In this document: positions 34,101 through 45,676 of the stretch, one piece after another
Layout: every line of letters begins with the position of its first letter
Position numbering within the stretch: position 1 is the stretch's first letter
Assembly (NCBI GenBank): GCA_951217055.1
Contig: OX578286.1
Span: 31,812,720-31,876,719 of the forward strand
Source of the DNA: Gerris lacustris
Taxonomy: Eukaryota; Arthropoda; Insecta; Hemiptera; Gerridae
Length of the DNA: 64,000 nucleotides
Direction: 5' to 3'
The notes under the pieces: model-generated
What the model was told of the DNA's origin: nothing
Database searches by the model: none
The model's input: the letters and a program-made list of their open reading frames with translations, nothing else
Made by a program: the position numbers and the translations under genes

Positions 34101-34419
34101 TAATTAAATATTACACCCATCAATTTAACGGTACTATATATTGGATTTAAATATTTATTGCACTGTCATAAACACATGATAATTATAATCATATACCCAG
34201 TATTTGCAAAAATACCGCCCTTTTTCTTAAGGTTATGATAAAAATTAATTACTTAATATTAAACAAATTCTCAATATGTTGTGTAAAAGTAATAATGTGA
34301 ATTTCACAAATTAGTATAAAAAAAGCCGCCCCTTACACCGAGTTTTAATGGAAGAAAACGGGAACATGATTTATTCACGTATATATTTGGGCAGTGTTAT
34401 TGATTTATTTTTTAATTGA
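34101..34419. other. AT-rich spacer
   Basis: Nothing recognised. Confidence 0.35.
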
Positions 34420-34560
34420 AGCTATGTGATCGTTCTGAAGAACGAACATTTTTATGTCACCAATTTCGATTTCAAAAATTCCAATACAGAAATCCGTTGC
34501 TGTCACCAGAAAACATTTCTGGTTCGAGTTTGTCCGTCAGTCTGTCCACAATTTTATCAT
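34420..34560 (+). mobile_element. Family B fragment (5' region)
   Basis: GAAGCTATGTGATCGTTCTGAAGAACGA, then TCCAATACAGAAATCCGTTG and a short GTCCGTCAGTCTGTCC. The rest of B is absent. Confidence 0.6.
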
Positions 34561-35148
34561 TCATATAAAATATTTTTTACCTCCAGCGGGGAGAAAAATT
34601 GATCTTTTCTCCTTAGTTTATAGGGAGGGAAGTTACTCATTGCACCCGGTCGGGTTAAACAGGGAGTGGAGTAATGAAAAATAAGTAAGGGAGTAATCAT
34701 GAAAGTTCATGATTCCCTCCAGTGTTGCCCTAGATAAAGCACAAGTAAATAAGGTTGGTGCTAATACACATTTCATTTACGATCTTATGTTTAATGTCTA
34801 AATCTATAATGTCATCTTCACACATGTCATGTAACCTCCACAACGGTTGCCATAGTGATTCATCAGTAAAAGAAACAAACAAGTTAAAAGTGGAAACATA
34901 ATTTCTAAATGTAGATTAACTAATCCATATTTAAATACATCAGTTGTCAACACCATTCAATATACACGACTCAGCTTCCAGCTGATTCACCCATTTAATT
35001 TTAGCATTGAAATTCAAATAATTATTATCTATAATTTAATTTTAACGTGATTAAACTTATTTAGAGAATTGTTAATATTATATCTAACAATATTTTTTGT
35101 TGAATAACGTAATTTAAAATTAAAATCTTTCCATATTTTTTTCTCCCT
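34561..35148. other. Spacer, possibly a diverged X-related segment
   Basis: GGGAGTAATCATGAAAGTTCATGATTCCCTCC (34690-34721) is a short perfect palindrome. The rest is AT-rich without features I can support. Confidence 0.35.
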
Positions 35149-35212
35149 TCTGGAGGTAAAATCTTGTACGTACCTTGAGAGTAAAAATCAATTGCACCCT
35201 CGCGATAATTAA
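35149..35212 (+). mobile_element. Family X relic X3
   Basis: TTCTGGAGGTAAAATCTTGTACGTACC and CCCTCGCGATAATTA align with the region of X1 around its short frame. KILYVP is still readable, followed by a stop. Confidence 0.5.
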
Positions 35213-35773
35213 CTTAAAAATTCCAAGACAGAAATCCGTTTCAGACATCAGGGAACAATTTTGGTCTCGTGTCTATTTGTCTGTCTGTCGGTCTGTGAGT
35301 CCGCCGATTATGAAACGTGTGACGATAACTTAATGTAAATGTCGACCGATTTTGATGAAATTTGGTAGACATGTTCATTTTACCAATGCCCAGGACGAGT
35401 TCGGTGGACAATGTTATCAGTTCAAGCGTTCACGAGCAACGCTCGCGTAAAAGTGAACTTCAAATTTAAAATTTGAATTTTAGGTCGGGAAAAAAATTTA
35501 ACTTCATCTATTCAATGAGACAAACATTTTTTTCAAAAACATATTTTAGTAAAACCAACAGCGAAACCGCTATGAAGTGATAAAGATCGTTAAAACTATT
35601 AATAGTTTTACACAATAAACAATATAACAATAAAGTAATATAACAATAATTATATTAAAATTAACATTAAACATTAACATTTAATATTAAAATCGGATTT
35701 TAATGTTAATATAACAATAAAGTACATAATAGGATCCGAGGAAGCTATGTGCCACACTAATTGGCAGTCTATT
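35213..35773 (+). mobile_element. Family B/G chimera H1
   Basis: Starts with B text (TTCCAAGACAGAAATCCG, CAGGGAACA, GTCTGTCGGTCTGTGAG), continues with the G interior (GAAATTTGGTAGACATG, CCAGGACGAGTTCG, AACGCTCGCG) and ends with the B 3' terminus (CGAGGAAGCTATGTGCCACA, ATTGGCAGTCTATT). The 5' hairpin is missing. H2 begins at the very next base. Confidence 0.75.
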
Positions 35774-36321
35774 GCTTCCGAGCTAACCGAAGGTAATGGA
35801 AGCATTGTGTTCACTTTTGACAACGAAAAACTTTTATGCCTCCGATTTCAAAAATTCAAAGACGGAAATCCGTTTCAGACATCAGGGAACATTTTTGGTC
35901 TCGTGTCTGTCTGTCGGCCTGTGAGTCCGCGGATTATGAAACGTGTGACGATAACTTGAGTGAATGTCGACCGATTTAGATGAAATTTGGTAGATATGTT
36001 CATTTTACCAATACCCAGGACGAGTTCGTTGGTCAACGTTATCCGTCCAAGCTTTCACGAGCAACGCTCGCGTAAACGTGAACTTCAAATTTAAAATTGG
36101 AATTTTAGGTCTGGGAAAAAATCTAACTTCATCTATTCAATGTGACAAACATTTTTTCAAATACAATGTTTTAGTAAAACCAACAGCGACACCGCTATGA
36201 AGTGTTAAAGATCGCTAAAACTATTAATAGTTTTTACAAAATAAACAATATAACAATAATTGTTATAGTACATGATAGGATGTGAGAAAGCTATGTGCCA
36301 CACTAGTTGGCAGTCTATTTT
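35774..36321 (+). mobile_element. Family B/G chimera H2, abutting H1 head to tail
   Basis: Full unit from GCTTCCGAGCTAACCGAAGG (5' hairpin with CGGAAGC-like arm, one mismatch) through the same G interior to GAGAAAGCTATGTGCCACAC and TTGGCAGTCTATTTT. Direct 3'-to-5' abutment with H1 fits rolling-circle tandem insertion. The 70-codon frame at 35747 spans the junction and is a shadow. Confidence 0.8.
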
Positions 36322-37778
<1,457 letters not shown>

Positions 37779-38146
37779 GGGTCCTTTATAGGCTAAACCA
37801 AGGACTGTATATTAATTTTCCTGCGTGTGTTTGTCCGTCCGACCCTCTGTCGTCTGCTCTCATGGCTACACCTTTTTTCCGATTACTTGGAAATTTGGCA
37901 TAAAGGTGTATATACCTTACTGACACATTTTAAAAAATGTAGCGACTTAAGCGAAGTAAGCATTTTAGCATTTTTAAAATAACGCTGTAGGTGGAACGCA
38001 CACTATGCATGATAGCAAGTTGAACTACTACTAATACTGATCTAATACATAATAACAGCACCATCAATAGGGTACTACTTAAACTATACAGGGTTGCCTA
38101 CGGACCCTCGCTGTGTGCTGACTAGCACACACTTGACCTGTTTATT
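37779..38146 (+). mobile_element. Family A Helentron-like element, copy A4 (internal deletion)
   Basis: 5' GGGTCCTTTATAGGC (decayed) then CCTGCGTGTGTTTGTCCGTCC. About 300 central bases are missing, and TACTACTTAAACTATACAGG leads into GCCTACGGACCCTCGC, the intact TGTGTGCT-GACT-AGCACACA hairpin and CTTGACCTGTTTAT. Confidence 0.82.
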
Positions 38147-38519
38147 TATCAATTGATTCGGACTCATAAATAATTTCAAGAGTAATTATTTTAATTTAAA
38201 TTATAGCCCTACTTTAAAAACATTGTTCTACCACCTTCTTGGTCATCTTCTTGGTCTTCTCCAAAGTTTTTTGGTCAGTTTTACTCGTTCTAACATTTAA
38301 TTTTATATTCTTAAATAATTTAGTTCTTTAGGCTTCCACAGTTAGGGACAGAATAAAGTTTTAAGGGTGTCTGTTAGTGTTAAGAATTGCAACAACTCAA
38401 GCTTTAAGTCCCTTAAAGTTCCCTTCTAGTAGAGTTTAAACGTTAGCTCCCAGACCCTAAAAGACTTGGTCATCATCCTAAGACCCTAAACTTCTCAATC
38501 TTAAAAAACTTTTCTTAAG
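38147..38519. other. Spacer without recognised features
   Basis: Moderate GC, no frame or repeat. Confidence 0.35.
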
Positions 38520-39076
38520 AAATCGTTCTGAAGAACGAACTTTTTTATGTATTCGATTTAAAAACTTCCAGCAGGACATCAGGGAACATTTTTTATTCCG
38601 CGCGTCGGTCTGTCTCTCCATTTTTTTGCGAACCAACATATCTTAAAAACCATTTATCACATTTTAATGAAATTTCGATGGTAGGTCATAACTAACCCAT
38701 TGTTGGTCCTATATAAGTTTCAACCTTCTGTGCCAATTTTATTTTAATCCACATACGCACAAACATTCATTTATGTATACCAATACCAATAGCTTCAGAA
38801 GTAATGATATTTAAGAAATTTTAATTGTTAGTTGGAATTAGCCCTTAGATAGCCCCATATTAATTTCATCTGTCTGTGCCCTTTAAATTTTTCTTTGCTC
38901 GCTAAATTGATTCTTTTATTCATGTAAAACATCAAAAAAAATTTGTCAAATTTAAAAAACGGGAGGAAATTAAATAAATTTGTAAAATAATAGGTTGTAA
39001 AAGGATAAAACCATTAAAGTGCACGAAATAGGTTTCGAGGAATCTATGTGCCACATTAATTGGCAGACTATATTTT
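38520..39076 (+). mobile_element. Family B element, copy B4
   Basis: Runs from TCGTTCTGAAGAACGA (5' hairpin lost) to CGAGGAATCTATGTGCCACA and TTGGCAGACTAT. All interior blocks are in order with moderate divergence. Confidence 0.8.
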
Positions 39077-39479
39077 TACTAACTTTATTTACTTACAATT
39101 AAATTTTATCCAAACTTACCTTACACTGGCTATAGTGTCAAGAGAAAATCTGGAAAAAAAATAAACAATTAATAATAAATAAATAAAAACACCTTAAACA
39201 ATATTATACAACGGATAAGTTAGGTAATTTACAAACTCACCTGATACTGGCTATTGTCGAGAAAAAAACGCGAGAAAAAAGAAAAATTCTTTAAACAATA
39301 TTAAACAAGAAAAGGGAACAAGAAAGTATAAGTTAGGTACTTTCCAAACTAAAAAAAAAGTAAATTTAAAGAGGAGGGGATAAGGTAGATTTGGAGAGGG
39401 GAATAAGGGAGATTTGGAGAGAGAAATAAGGTATATTAAAAGAGGGAACTATGGGAGAATTTTATGTGAAAAGTATTTT
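39077..39479. other. Spacer with short purine-rich repeats
   Basis: TTGGAGAG-GGGAATAAGG-type blocks occur three times at 39365-39445; CTTACACTGGCTAT / CTGATACTGGCTAT also repeats. Confidence 0.4.
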
Positions 39480-40126
39480 GCTTCCGAGCTTACCGAAGGT
39501 AACGGAAGCTATGTGATCGTTTCGAAGAACGAAAAAATTTTAGGTCTCCGATTTTAAAAATTCCAAGACAGAAATCCGTTTCAGACATCAGGGAACATTT
39601 TTGGTTCCGTGTCTGTCTGTCGGTCTGTCTGTCGGTCTGTCTGTCGGTCTGTCTGTCGGTCTGTCGGTCTGTCGTTCAATTTTTGCGAACCAACATATCT
39701 TAAAAACTACAGGTTCAATTTTTATGAAATTTGGGTGGTAGGTCATAATTAGCCTATTGTTGGTCCTATATAAGTTTCAACCTTCTGCGCCAATTTGTTT
39801 CTCTTCTACATGCGCACAAACATACATTTATTTACACCTATAGCTTCAAAATTACTTATCTGATTTGTATGAAACTTTTATAGTTTATCGAAAGTAACCC
39901 GCAGATGGCCACAGATTAATTTGAACAGTCTACGCTCTTTAACTTTTGCTAAATTGATACTTTAATTCGTGTAAAAAATCTAAACAATTTTGACAGATTA
40001 AAAAAAACGGGGGAAACAATTAAACCAATTTGACAATAATGACTTTTAAAAGCATAAAATCAATAAAGTTCGTGGATAGGATGCGAGGAAGCTAAGTGCC
40101 ACACCAATTGGCAGTCTATTTTTTTT
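39480..40126 (+). mobile_element. Family B element, copy B5 (both ends present)
   Basis: The 5' hairpin GCTTCCG-AGC-TTACC-GAA-GGTAA-CGGAAGC is intact, followed by CGTTTCGAAGAACG and a (GTCTGTCG)n expansion (39610-39675). The 3' end has GAGGAAGCTAAGTGCC, hairpin TGCCA-CACCAAT-TGGCA and tail GTCTATTTT. Poly-T flanks both ends, as expected for a T-T target. Confidence 0.88.
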
Positions 40127-40578
40127 TTTTTGGTAATTTGTCCGCCTGGTTTTCCCCCCCCCCCCCCTCAAAAGGAATTTTGAGGGGTACAAAAAAAAAA
40201 GTTTGATTGGGCCTCCTTTAAAGTTGAGTTATGAATAAGTTTTTTTTCTTAGCCCCAAGTAAAAAAAAAAACTTTGGAATACATAAATATATAAAACAGA
40301 GAAAAAAAAGAAATGGTTTTTAGAGAAAGGAAGAAAAATATTAAGACTTTTTAACATTTCTTTTTTAATCTTTAATTTACTTTTTTAATCTTTTGATTAC
40401 TTAGTGGCTGGTTTATTAATTAGAGATTAATGGAATTTGGATTAATTATGTAATTAACACATCCAATAATAATCTTGTTAACATTTGCATAATTGGTGAT
40501 GAAGATTCAAATAAACCCCGCCGTCGAGTATCGAACATGGTACTCTATAAATTACTGAATTCATAAAGAGATATTTTT
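40127..40578. other. T/C-run-rich spacer
   Basis: A C run at 40155-40168 and several A runs; no gene. Confidence 0.35.
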
Positions 40579-41200
40579 GCTTCCGAGCTTACCGAAGGTA
40601 ACAGAAGCTATATGATCGTTTTGAAGAACAAAAATATTTTAGGTTTCCGATTTCAAAAATTCCTAGACAGAAATTCGTTTCAGACATCAGGGAACATTTT
40701 TGGTTCCGTGTCTGTCAGTCGGTCTGTTGGTCCGTCGGTCTGTCGGTCTGCCTTTCGATTTTTGCGAACCAACATATCTTAAAAACTACGCGTCCGATTT
40801 TAATGAAATTTAGATGGTAGGTCATAATTAGCCCATTGTTGGTCCCATATAAGTTTCAACCTTCTGCGCTTCTTTTTTTCTCTTCCACATGCGCACAAAC
40901 ATACATCTATTTACACCTATAGCTTCAAAAGTACTTATCTGATTTGTATGAAACTTTTACAGTTTATCGAAAGTAACCCGCAGATATCCCAAGATTAATT
41001 TGAACCGTCTGCGCTTTTTAACTTTTGTTAAATTGATAGTTTAATTCATGTAAAAAATTAAAACAATTTTGACAGGTTAAAAAACGGGAAAACAATTAAA
41101 CAAATTAGACAATAATGGCTTGCAAAGAAAGCATATACCAATATAGTACGTGGATAGGATGCGAGGAAGCTATGTGCCACACCAATTGGCAGTCTATTTT
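40579..41200 (+). mobile_element. Family B element, copy B6 (both ends present)
   Basis: Best reference copy of family B. The 5' hairpin GCTTCCG...CAGAAGC has one mismatch. The 3' end is GAGGAAGCTATG, hairpin TGCCA-CACCAAT-TGGCA (41175-41191) and tail GTCTATTTT. Length is 622 bases. Together with B5 it forms a close same-strand pair. Confidence 0.88.
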
Positions 41201-41249
41201 CTTTATTTATATTTATAAGATTCTGACATTTTTATTTTATTTTTAATCT

Positions 41250-41640
41250 CATTTCTCGATTTTGCCTCTGAATATGATTGTTCTAAGCATGTATGCCAAA
41301 TTTTTATCTAAATGCCAAGTAGTTTAGGCTTCACGCTTCTCCACAGACAACAGACAGACAATTTTTACAAACCTCTTTTTGACATTTTCATGTCTATACT
41401 TTGGTACATAAACTTGAAAAGCGTTACACTGTACTAGGAGGGTAGGAGGAGGTAGGAGGTAAGTGCAATCAAGCCTGCCCGCTCTCGCTAGAGCCTCCCC
41501 CTGCACAAGCGACACCAAAACGCGTTACTTTTAAATCAGGGTGACATCCCAACGTGTAAATCTACCAAAATCGAATTTGGTGTCATCACAATACTTTCTT
41601 TTTATATATATACTATGAATATTATGAGAAAGTAGAAGTA
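41250..41640 (-). mobile_element. Family K element with a small insertion
   Basis: Minus-strand K: CTTTCTC-type 5' stem at the right, ATTGTGATGACACC, then GATTTACACGTTGGGATG. After an intervening block it resumes with TTTGTAAAAATTGTCTGTCTG and CTAAACTACTTGGC. The block 41395-41525 starts GAAAAGCGTTACACTG and ends AAACGCGTTACTTTT; it is absent from other K copies and is probably a separate small element (compare 27960-28155). Confidence 0.55.
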
Positions 41641-41882
41641 GAGAAGTAGAAAGTAGTGTTTTAATTGTGCTTTAGACGATGTATATGAAGTTTTTGTAAA
41701 ATCGATACGTTAGAACGTAAGATATCGGTAAAACCGTTGTTTTCTCTACTTTAAACGTTTAGGTCCGCTTTAATAGTTTTATCTACGATTGATACGAAAT
41801 ATAAACATTGTATCTCTGTTTAGATGCGTAGAAAGTGATTCTTTACGTACTTGTATTCATTGTGCATGCGCGTCTCATAGTT

Positions 41883-41937
41883 CTGAAGAATTCCTCTTCT
41901 TTACCACCCTAGGGTGGTAAAGAGAGGAATTCTTCAG
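41883..41937. repeat. Near-perfect 55-base palindrome in I1
   Basis: CTGAAGAATTCCTCT at the left pairs with AGAGGAATTCTTCAG at the right, around TTTACCACC-CTAG-GGTGGTAAA; one extra T sits in the left arm. It lies about 100 bases upstream of the conserved ATG, where a promoter or recombinase-binding site could sit. Confidence 0.85.
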
Positions 41938-42035
41938 CTTAACGCACGATTAGCGAGTTTGTTTACATTTAACAAAACTAATTTGCTGTTCTTTTATTAA
42001 AGTAACGGTTTATATCGAGTTTTTAGTGAAAAACA

Positions 42036-42208
42036 ATGAGTGAATCAAGTGACTTTGACGAAAATGTGGAGAATAATACTCCTCCAGAAATAATTAATTC
42101 GGCAAAAAATAGAACTCAAGAATAATGTCATCTTTATCAAGAGAGAGATACGAACTTACATACAGCAAGTTTATTTTTTTCTGTATTTATTATTTAAATC
42201 TAACATAA
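42036..42208 (+). pseudogene. Crypton-like recombinase N-terminal remnant (frameshifted)
   Basis: The first frame (29 codons, MSESSDFDENVENN at its start) ends at TAA (42123-42125). A second frame starts at 42125 and reads MSSLSREKYELTYSKF with R in place of the K, before running into AT-rich sequence. In I2 the upstream codons and the second frame are continuous (NTTSEL then MSSLSKEKYELTYRKF), so a one-base change split I1. A Ser-Lys-x-Tyr-Glu-x-x-Tyr-x-x-Phe pattern near the N-terminus recalls the SAM-like domain of Crypton/tyrosine recombinases. The catalytic part is deleted. Confidence 0.4.
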
Positions 42209-42640
42209 AGTACGGTACGCAATTCGTGCAAAAACGGCATTTTGCATTGCTCGTGTGGTTTTACTACCCTCGCTGTCGCTCGGGTGCAAACTCCACACTC
42301 GCATGCAAAATTCTACTTTCCGCACTCGACGCGTAATGTACTATTAACTATCTTTATTATATCATAGTGGTGTCGCTTTTGGTTTTACAAAAAAATGTTC
42401 GTCTCATCGAATAGGTGATGATAGAATCTTTTCCTCTCCTGAAATCCTAATTTTGAATATGAAGCTAACGTTTACGCGAGCGTTGCGCGCGAACCCTTGG
42501 ATGGATAACGTTTTCCAACGAACTTAGCTTGAGCATTAGTAAAAGGATTATTTGTACCAAATTTCAACTAAATCGGTCAACTTTTACTCAAGTTATCAGT
42601 AACAGAAACGTTACTGACAGACACACAGAGGATGCATAGT

Positions 42641-42904
42641 TTGTTAAATGTAAGAAGCTTGCTTCAATTATTATTGAATTCACTTTTTACTAAAACATTG
42701 TTTTTATGTTTCAGGTATGATTGTTTAGTATGGATTATTCTGTGAATGGCGAGTGGTATTTTTCTGATCAGGTAATTATAATGTTTTTGGGGTTTTTTTT
42801 TTTGGGGGGGGGGAGGGTAATCTTCACGTTATTTAATGTGTACGTAAGTAAAAGATAATTCAATTTAAAAGAAGACACTTAAAAGAAAATACAAAATACT
42901 TACA
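42641..42904. other. Short spacer
   Basis: A G run near 42804; no gene. Confidence 0.35.
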
Positions 42905-43262
42905 CAAATTGCGTCGGTATTGGCGTCAAGGTCTCGTGAGAACTATCACGAGATATTGTGGAACAAAATCATCATAATCTGCGGCCAACAGCCCAAAGTT
43001 GGCTGAGGTCTGCCAAATGGACATATATACAACTATAATGGATAACACGAGGTTTAGTATGGTGCTCCATCAGCTATATAAGCAGTATAATTGGCATACA
43101 CAACCATTTAGTCACACACATCACATAAACAGTTACCCATTTATATGGTGATGCTGGGTGAACACCGAGCATTGGTCCTTTGCCGAAGTTGGGAATCGAA
43201 CCCGAACTTCCTGCATGAGAAGCGCAGTCGATAGCGATAAAGCTACCTGGGAAAAAGAGTTT
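42905..43262 (-). mobile_element. tRNA-headed SINE candidate Q1
   Basis: On the minus strand a tRNA-like head (43187-43260) is followed by a body beginning CGGCAAAGGACCAATGC and CGGTGTTCACCCAGCATCACC, then about 220 bases ending near GCGGCCAACAGCCC. A degenerate relative with GTTCAATCC and CGGTGTTCACTCAGCATCACC lies at 59285-59410. Head plus shared body in two places supports a SINE; the 3' tail is unclear. Confidence 0.55.
43187..43260 (-). ncRNA. tRNA-like SINE head (Arg-TCT-like)
   Basis: D-arm TAGC-TTTATC-GCTA, anticodon arm CTGCG-CTTCTCA-TGCAG (loop anticodon TCT), and T-arm TCGGG-TTCGATT-CCCAA (4 of 5 pairs; B-box GGTTCGATTCC). The acceptor stem does not pair, so it is not a working tRNA gene. 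Confidence 0.5.
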
Positions 43263-43390
43263 AGGGAACTTATTCAGAGTTAATACAACTTGATCAGTTT
43301 ACTGTTAAACAACCTCAGTAGCTAACGATAGATATGGAGTTTAACATAGACCAAGTTCAAACACTGATGATTCACTCTTAAAAATACTTA

Positions 43391-43850
43391 CAAAATAGAC
43401 TGTCAATTGGTGTGGCACATAGCTTTCTCGCATCCTATCACGTACTTTATTGATTTTATGCTTTCACAAGTCATTATTGTCTAATTTCTTTAATTGTTTC
43501 CCCCCTTTTTTTAAATCTGTCAAAATTGTTTTGATTTTTTACGTGAATTAAAGTATCAAATTGCAGGGGCTATCTGCGGGTTTCCTTTCGATAAACTATA
43601 AAATGGAACCAACAATGAGCTAATTATAACCAGCTATACAAATTTCATTTAAATCGGACGTGTAGTTTTTAAGATTGTTGGTTCACAAAAATTGAGCGAC
43701 AGACAGACACGGAACCAAAAATGTTCCCTGATGTCTGAAATTGTTTCTGTCTTGGAATTTTTGAAATCGAGGACGTAAAATATTTTCGTTCTTTAGAACG
43801 ATTACATAGCTTCCGTACCTGTAATGCGCTCGAAAGCATTAGTGTGATTT
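43391..43850 (-). mobile_element. Family B element, copy B7
   Basis: The 3' end (AAAATAGACTG-TCAATTGGTGTGGCA) is at the left. The element is deleted between the CGATAAACTATAAAATGG and CCAACAATGAGC blocks. At the right are CGTTCTTTAGAACG and TAGCTTCCGTACC, the near-terminal 5' region. B8 follows in the same orientation. Confidence 0.82.
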
Positions 43851-44334
43851 TTTACATGAATTAAAATATCAATTTAGCAAAATTTAAAGAGCGCAGACGG
43901 TTCAAATTAATATAGGGCTATCTGTGGGCTTCTTTCAACTAACCATCCAAATTTCATAAAAATCATATGAGTAATTTTGAAGATATAGGTATAGATACAA
44001 ATGTATGTGCTCATATAGAAGAGAAACAAATTTGTGCAGCTGGTCGGATCTAGCGAAACCAATTGGTGCAGAAGGTTAAAACTTTATAGGACCAACAATG
44101 GGCTAATTATGACCTACCATCTAAATTTCATTTAAATCAGACAAGTAGATTTTAAGATATGTCGGATCGCAAAAATTGAGCGAATGGTAAACCGACTGAT
44201 AAAACGGAATCAAAAATGTTCCCTGATGTCTGAAACAGATTTCTGTCATGGAATTTTTGAAATCAGAGAATATTTTCGTTCTTCAGAACGATCACATAGC
44301 TTCCGTCATCTTCGGTTAGCTCGGAAGCAAAAAT
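43851..44334 (-). mobile_element. Family B element, copy B8 (3' end missing)
   Basis: Begins inside the element (TTACATGAATTAAAATATCA) and runs to the complete 5' hairpin region (CGTTCTTCAGAACG; GCTTCCG-TCATCTTCGGTTAGCT-CGGAAGC) at 44300-44328. Tandem with B7. Confidence 0.82.
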
Positions 44335-44934
44335 GTTTTTCGAATGGGTTTTCAAACCACTTTTTAATCCATTCACAGATCCCCCCCCCCCCCCCCCCCT
44401 CAGGTGATTAATATTTTACACGGAACATTTTGTTGAATAATTTTACACTTGAGTGTAATTTAACTGTTGAATTTCCATTATCAAGGTTAAGGGAAAATTC
44501 ATGTTTTATCGACTTTTGCCGTTGAAAGCATCTCGCAAGGGTTTTCCTCCCCCTTCTTTGGTTCCCTGTTGAAATCCCCCATGGTTTAAGGGGTTTCGAA
44601 GGTTGGGGTATGGAAAATTATTCATAACAGATTTCCCTCGCTGGTATAGAGTGAAAGTTGAAACTTGGGATGTTTGGTTACCAAACTCACCTGCTTTCCA
44701 ATTTGTAAAGGGAAAGTGAATTTTTTTTAAAATTATAAATTCGATCCGTTTTGTACTCTGATGTTGGTAAGAGATTTTTTTTTTTTTTCTACCAAATGTG
44801 GAATTTCTCACATCTTTCTCTAACTTACTCGTTTAACGTTCGTATATATTTAAGGAATCCGCCTTAATTTAATTTTTACGGAAAATAGATTATGTTTTCG
44901 TATAATTACGTCTTCAGAGGTGTTAATAAAGAAA
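44335..44934. other. Spacer with C run, no gene
   Basis: A 19-base C run at 44380-44399. A 101-codon minus frame (44506-44811) has no recognised domain. Confidence 0.35.
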
Positions 44935-45624
44935 ATAAACAGGTCAAGTGTGTGCTAGTCAGTACATAGCGAGGGTCCGTAGACCACACTATATAGTGTT
45001 TAACTGTAAAGTGTATAAACAGTGTTTTTTTAAAATGCTAAAAAGCTTACTTTGAAGCATTCTAAGGGTCTGATATTCTCAAAACACACTCTGATAAAGT
45101 ATTTTTTTGCCACTGAACCGGACTACAACCATATAAATACATCGAAAAGACCATAATTATAAAAAAACGTATTTTGTCAATAAAAAATAAAATAATATTT
45201 TTTTCGAAATTTCCAAAAAATGGTATCTTTACTTTTGGTCGAAAAATGTTCAGGAATTTTTTCAGATTTTTTGCACTTCACATAAGCGAGATAGAGGGGG
45301 GGGGGGACACGTTTCAAACTTGCCTACGCTCGCCCTATCAAAGTTATATATAACCAAAGAATTATATATTTTTGTAATCAGCTCGACGTACCCTTTCATA
45401 TGATACCCCTCACGGTGTCGAAAAAAAATAAAAACCTAATTTTTTGGAAAAAATATTTTTTTTAAGTCGCTATATTTTTAAAATATGTAGGCAGGTACAA
45501 AACACATACATGCCAAATTTCAAAGTGATCGGACGAAAGGTGTAGCCGTGAGAGCACGCAAGAGGACGGACGGACAGACAAACGCAGGAAAATATAAGGG
45601 TCCTTGGTTTTGCCTACGGACCCT
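44935..45624 (-). mobile_element. Family A Helentron-like element, copy A5 (near complete)
   Basis: Minus strand, 5' end AGGGTCCGTAGGC at 45624 with its GGACCCT inner arm. Full body including the C run (here 10 or 11 long). The 3' arm is GTCTACGGACCCTCGC, the hairpin is slightly decayed (TATGTACTGACTAGCACACA) and the tail is CTTGACCTGTTTAT. 690 bases. Confidence 0.88.
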
Positions 45625-45676
45625 AACAAACAAAGTTTTAGAGATATTTGATCCCCAACATTTTCAAGCCTGACAT

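Larger units (their letters stand above)
41781..42346 (+). mobile_element. Element I1, deleted transposon with possible Crypton-like N-terminus
   Basis: It has a strong palindrome (41883-41937), two adjacent short frames (42036-42125 and 42125-42208), then a CG-rich 3' region ending CGCGTAATGTACTATTA. I2 (56637-56895, minus) shares the second frame, the 3' region and that exact end, so the right boundary is secure; the left is not. The CGTGTGGTTTTACTACCCTC and GCAAACTCCACAC motifs form imperfect inverted pairs in the 3' region. Confidence 0.65.
41654..42640 (-). mobile_element. Family G copy G3, split by element I1
   Basis: The left part 41654-41781 (CGTTAGAACGTAAGATATCG, TAAACGTTTAGG) and right part 42346-42640 (CATAGTGGTGTCGC, CGTTTACGCGAGCGTTGCGC, CAACTAAATCGGTC) are consecutive in G1 and G2. 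The intervening 560 bases are I1. Termini are absent. Confidence 0.7.
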
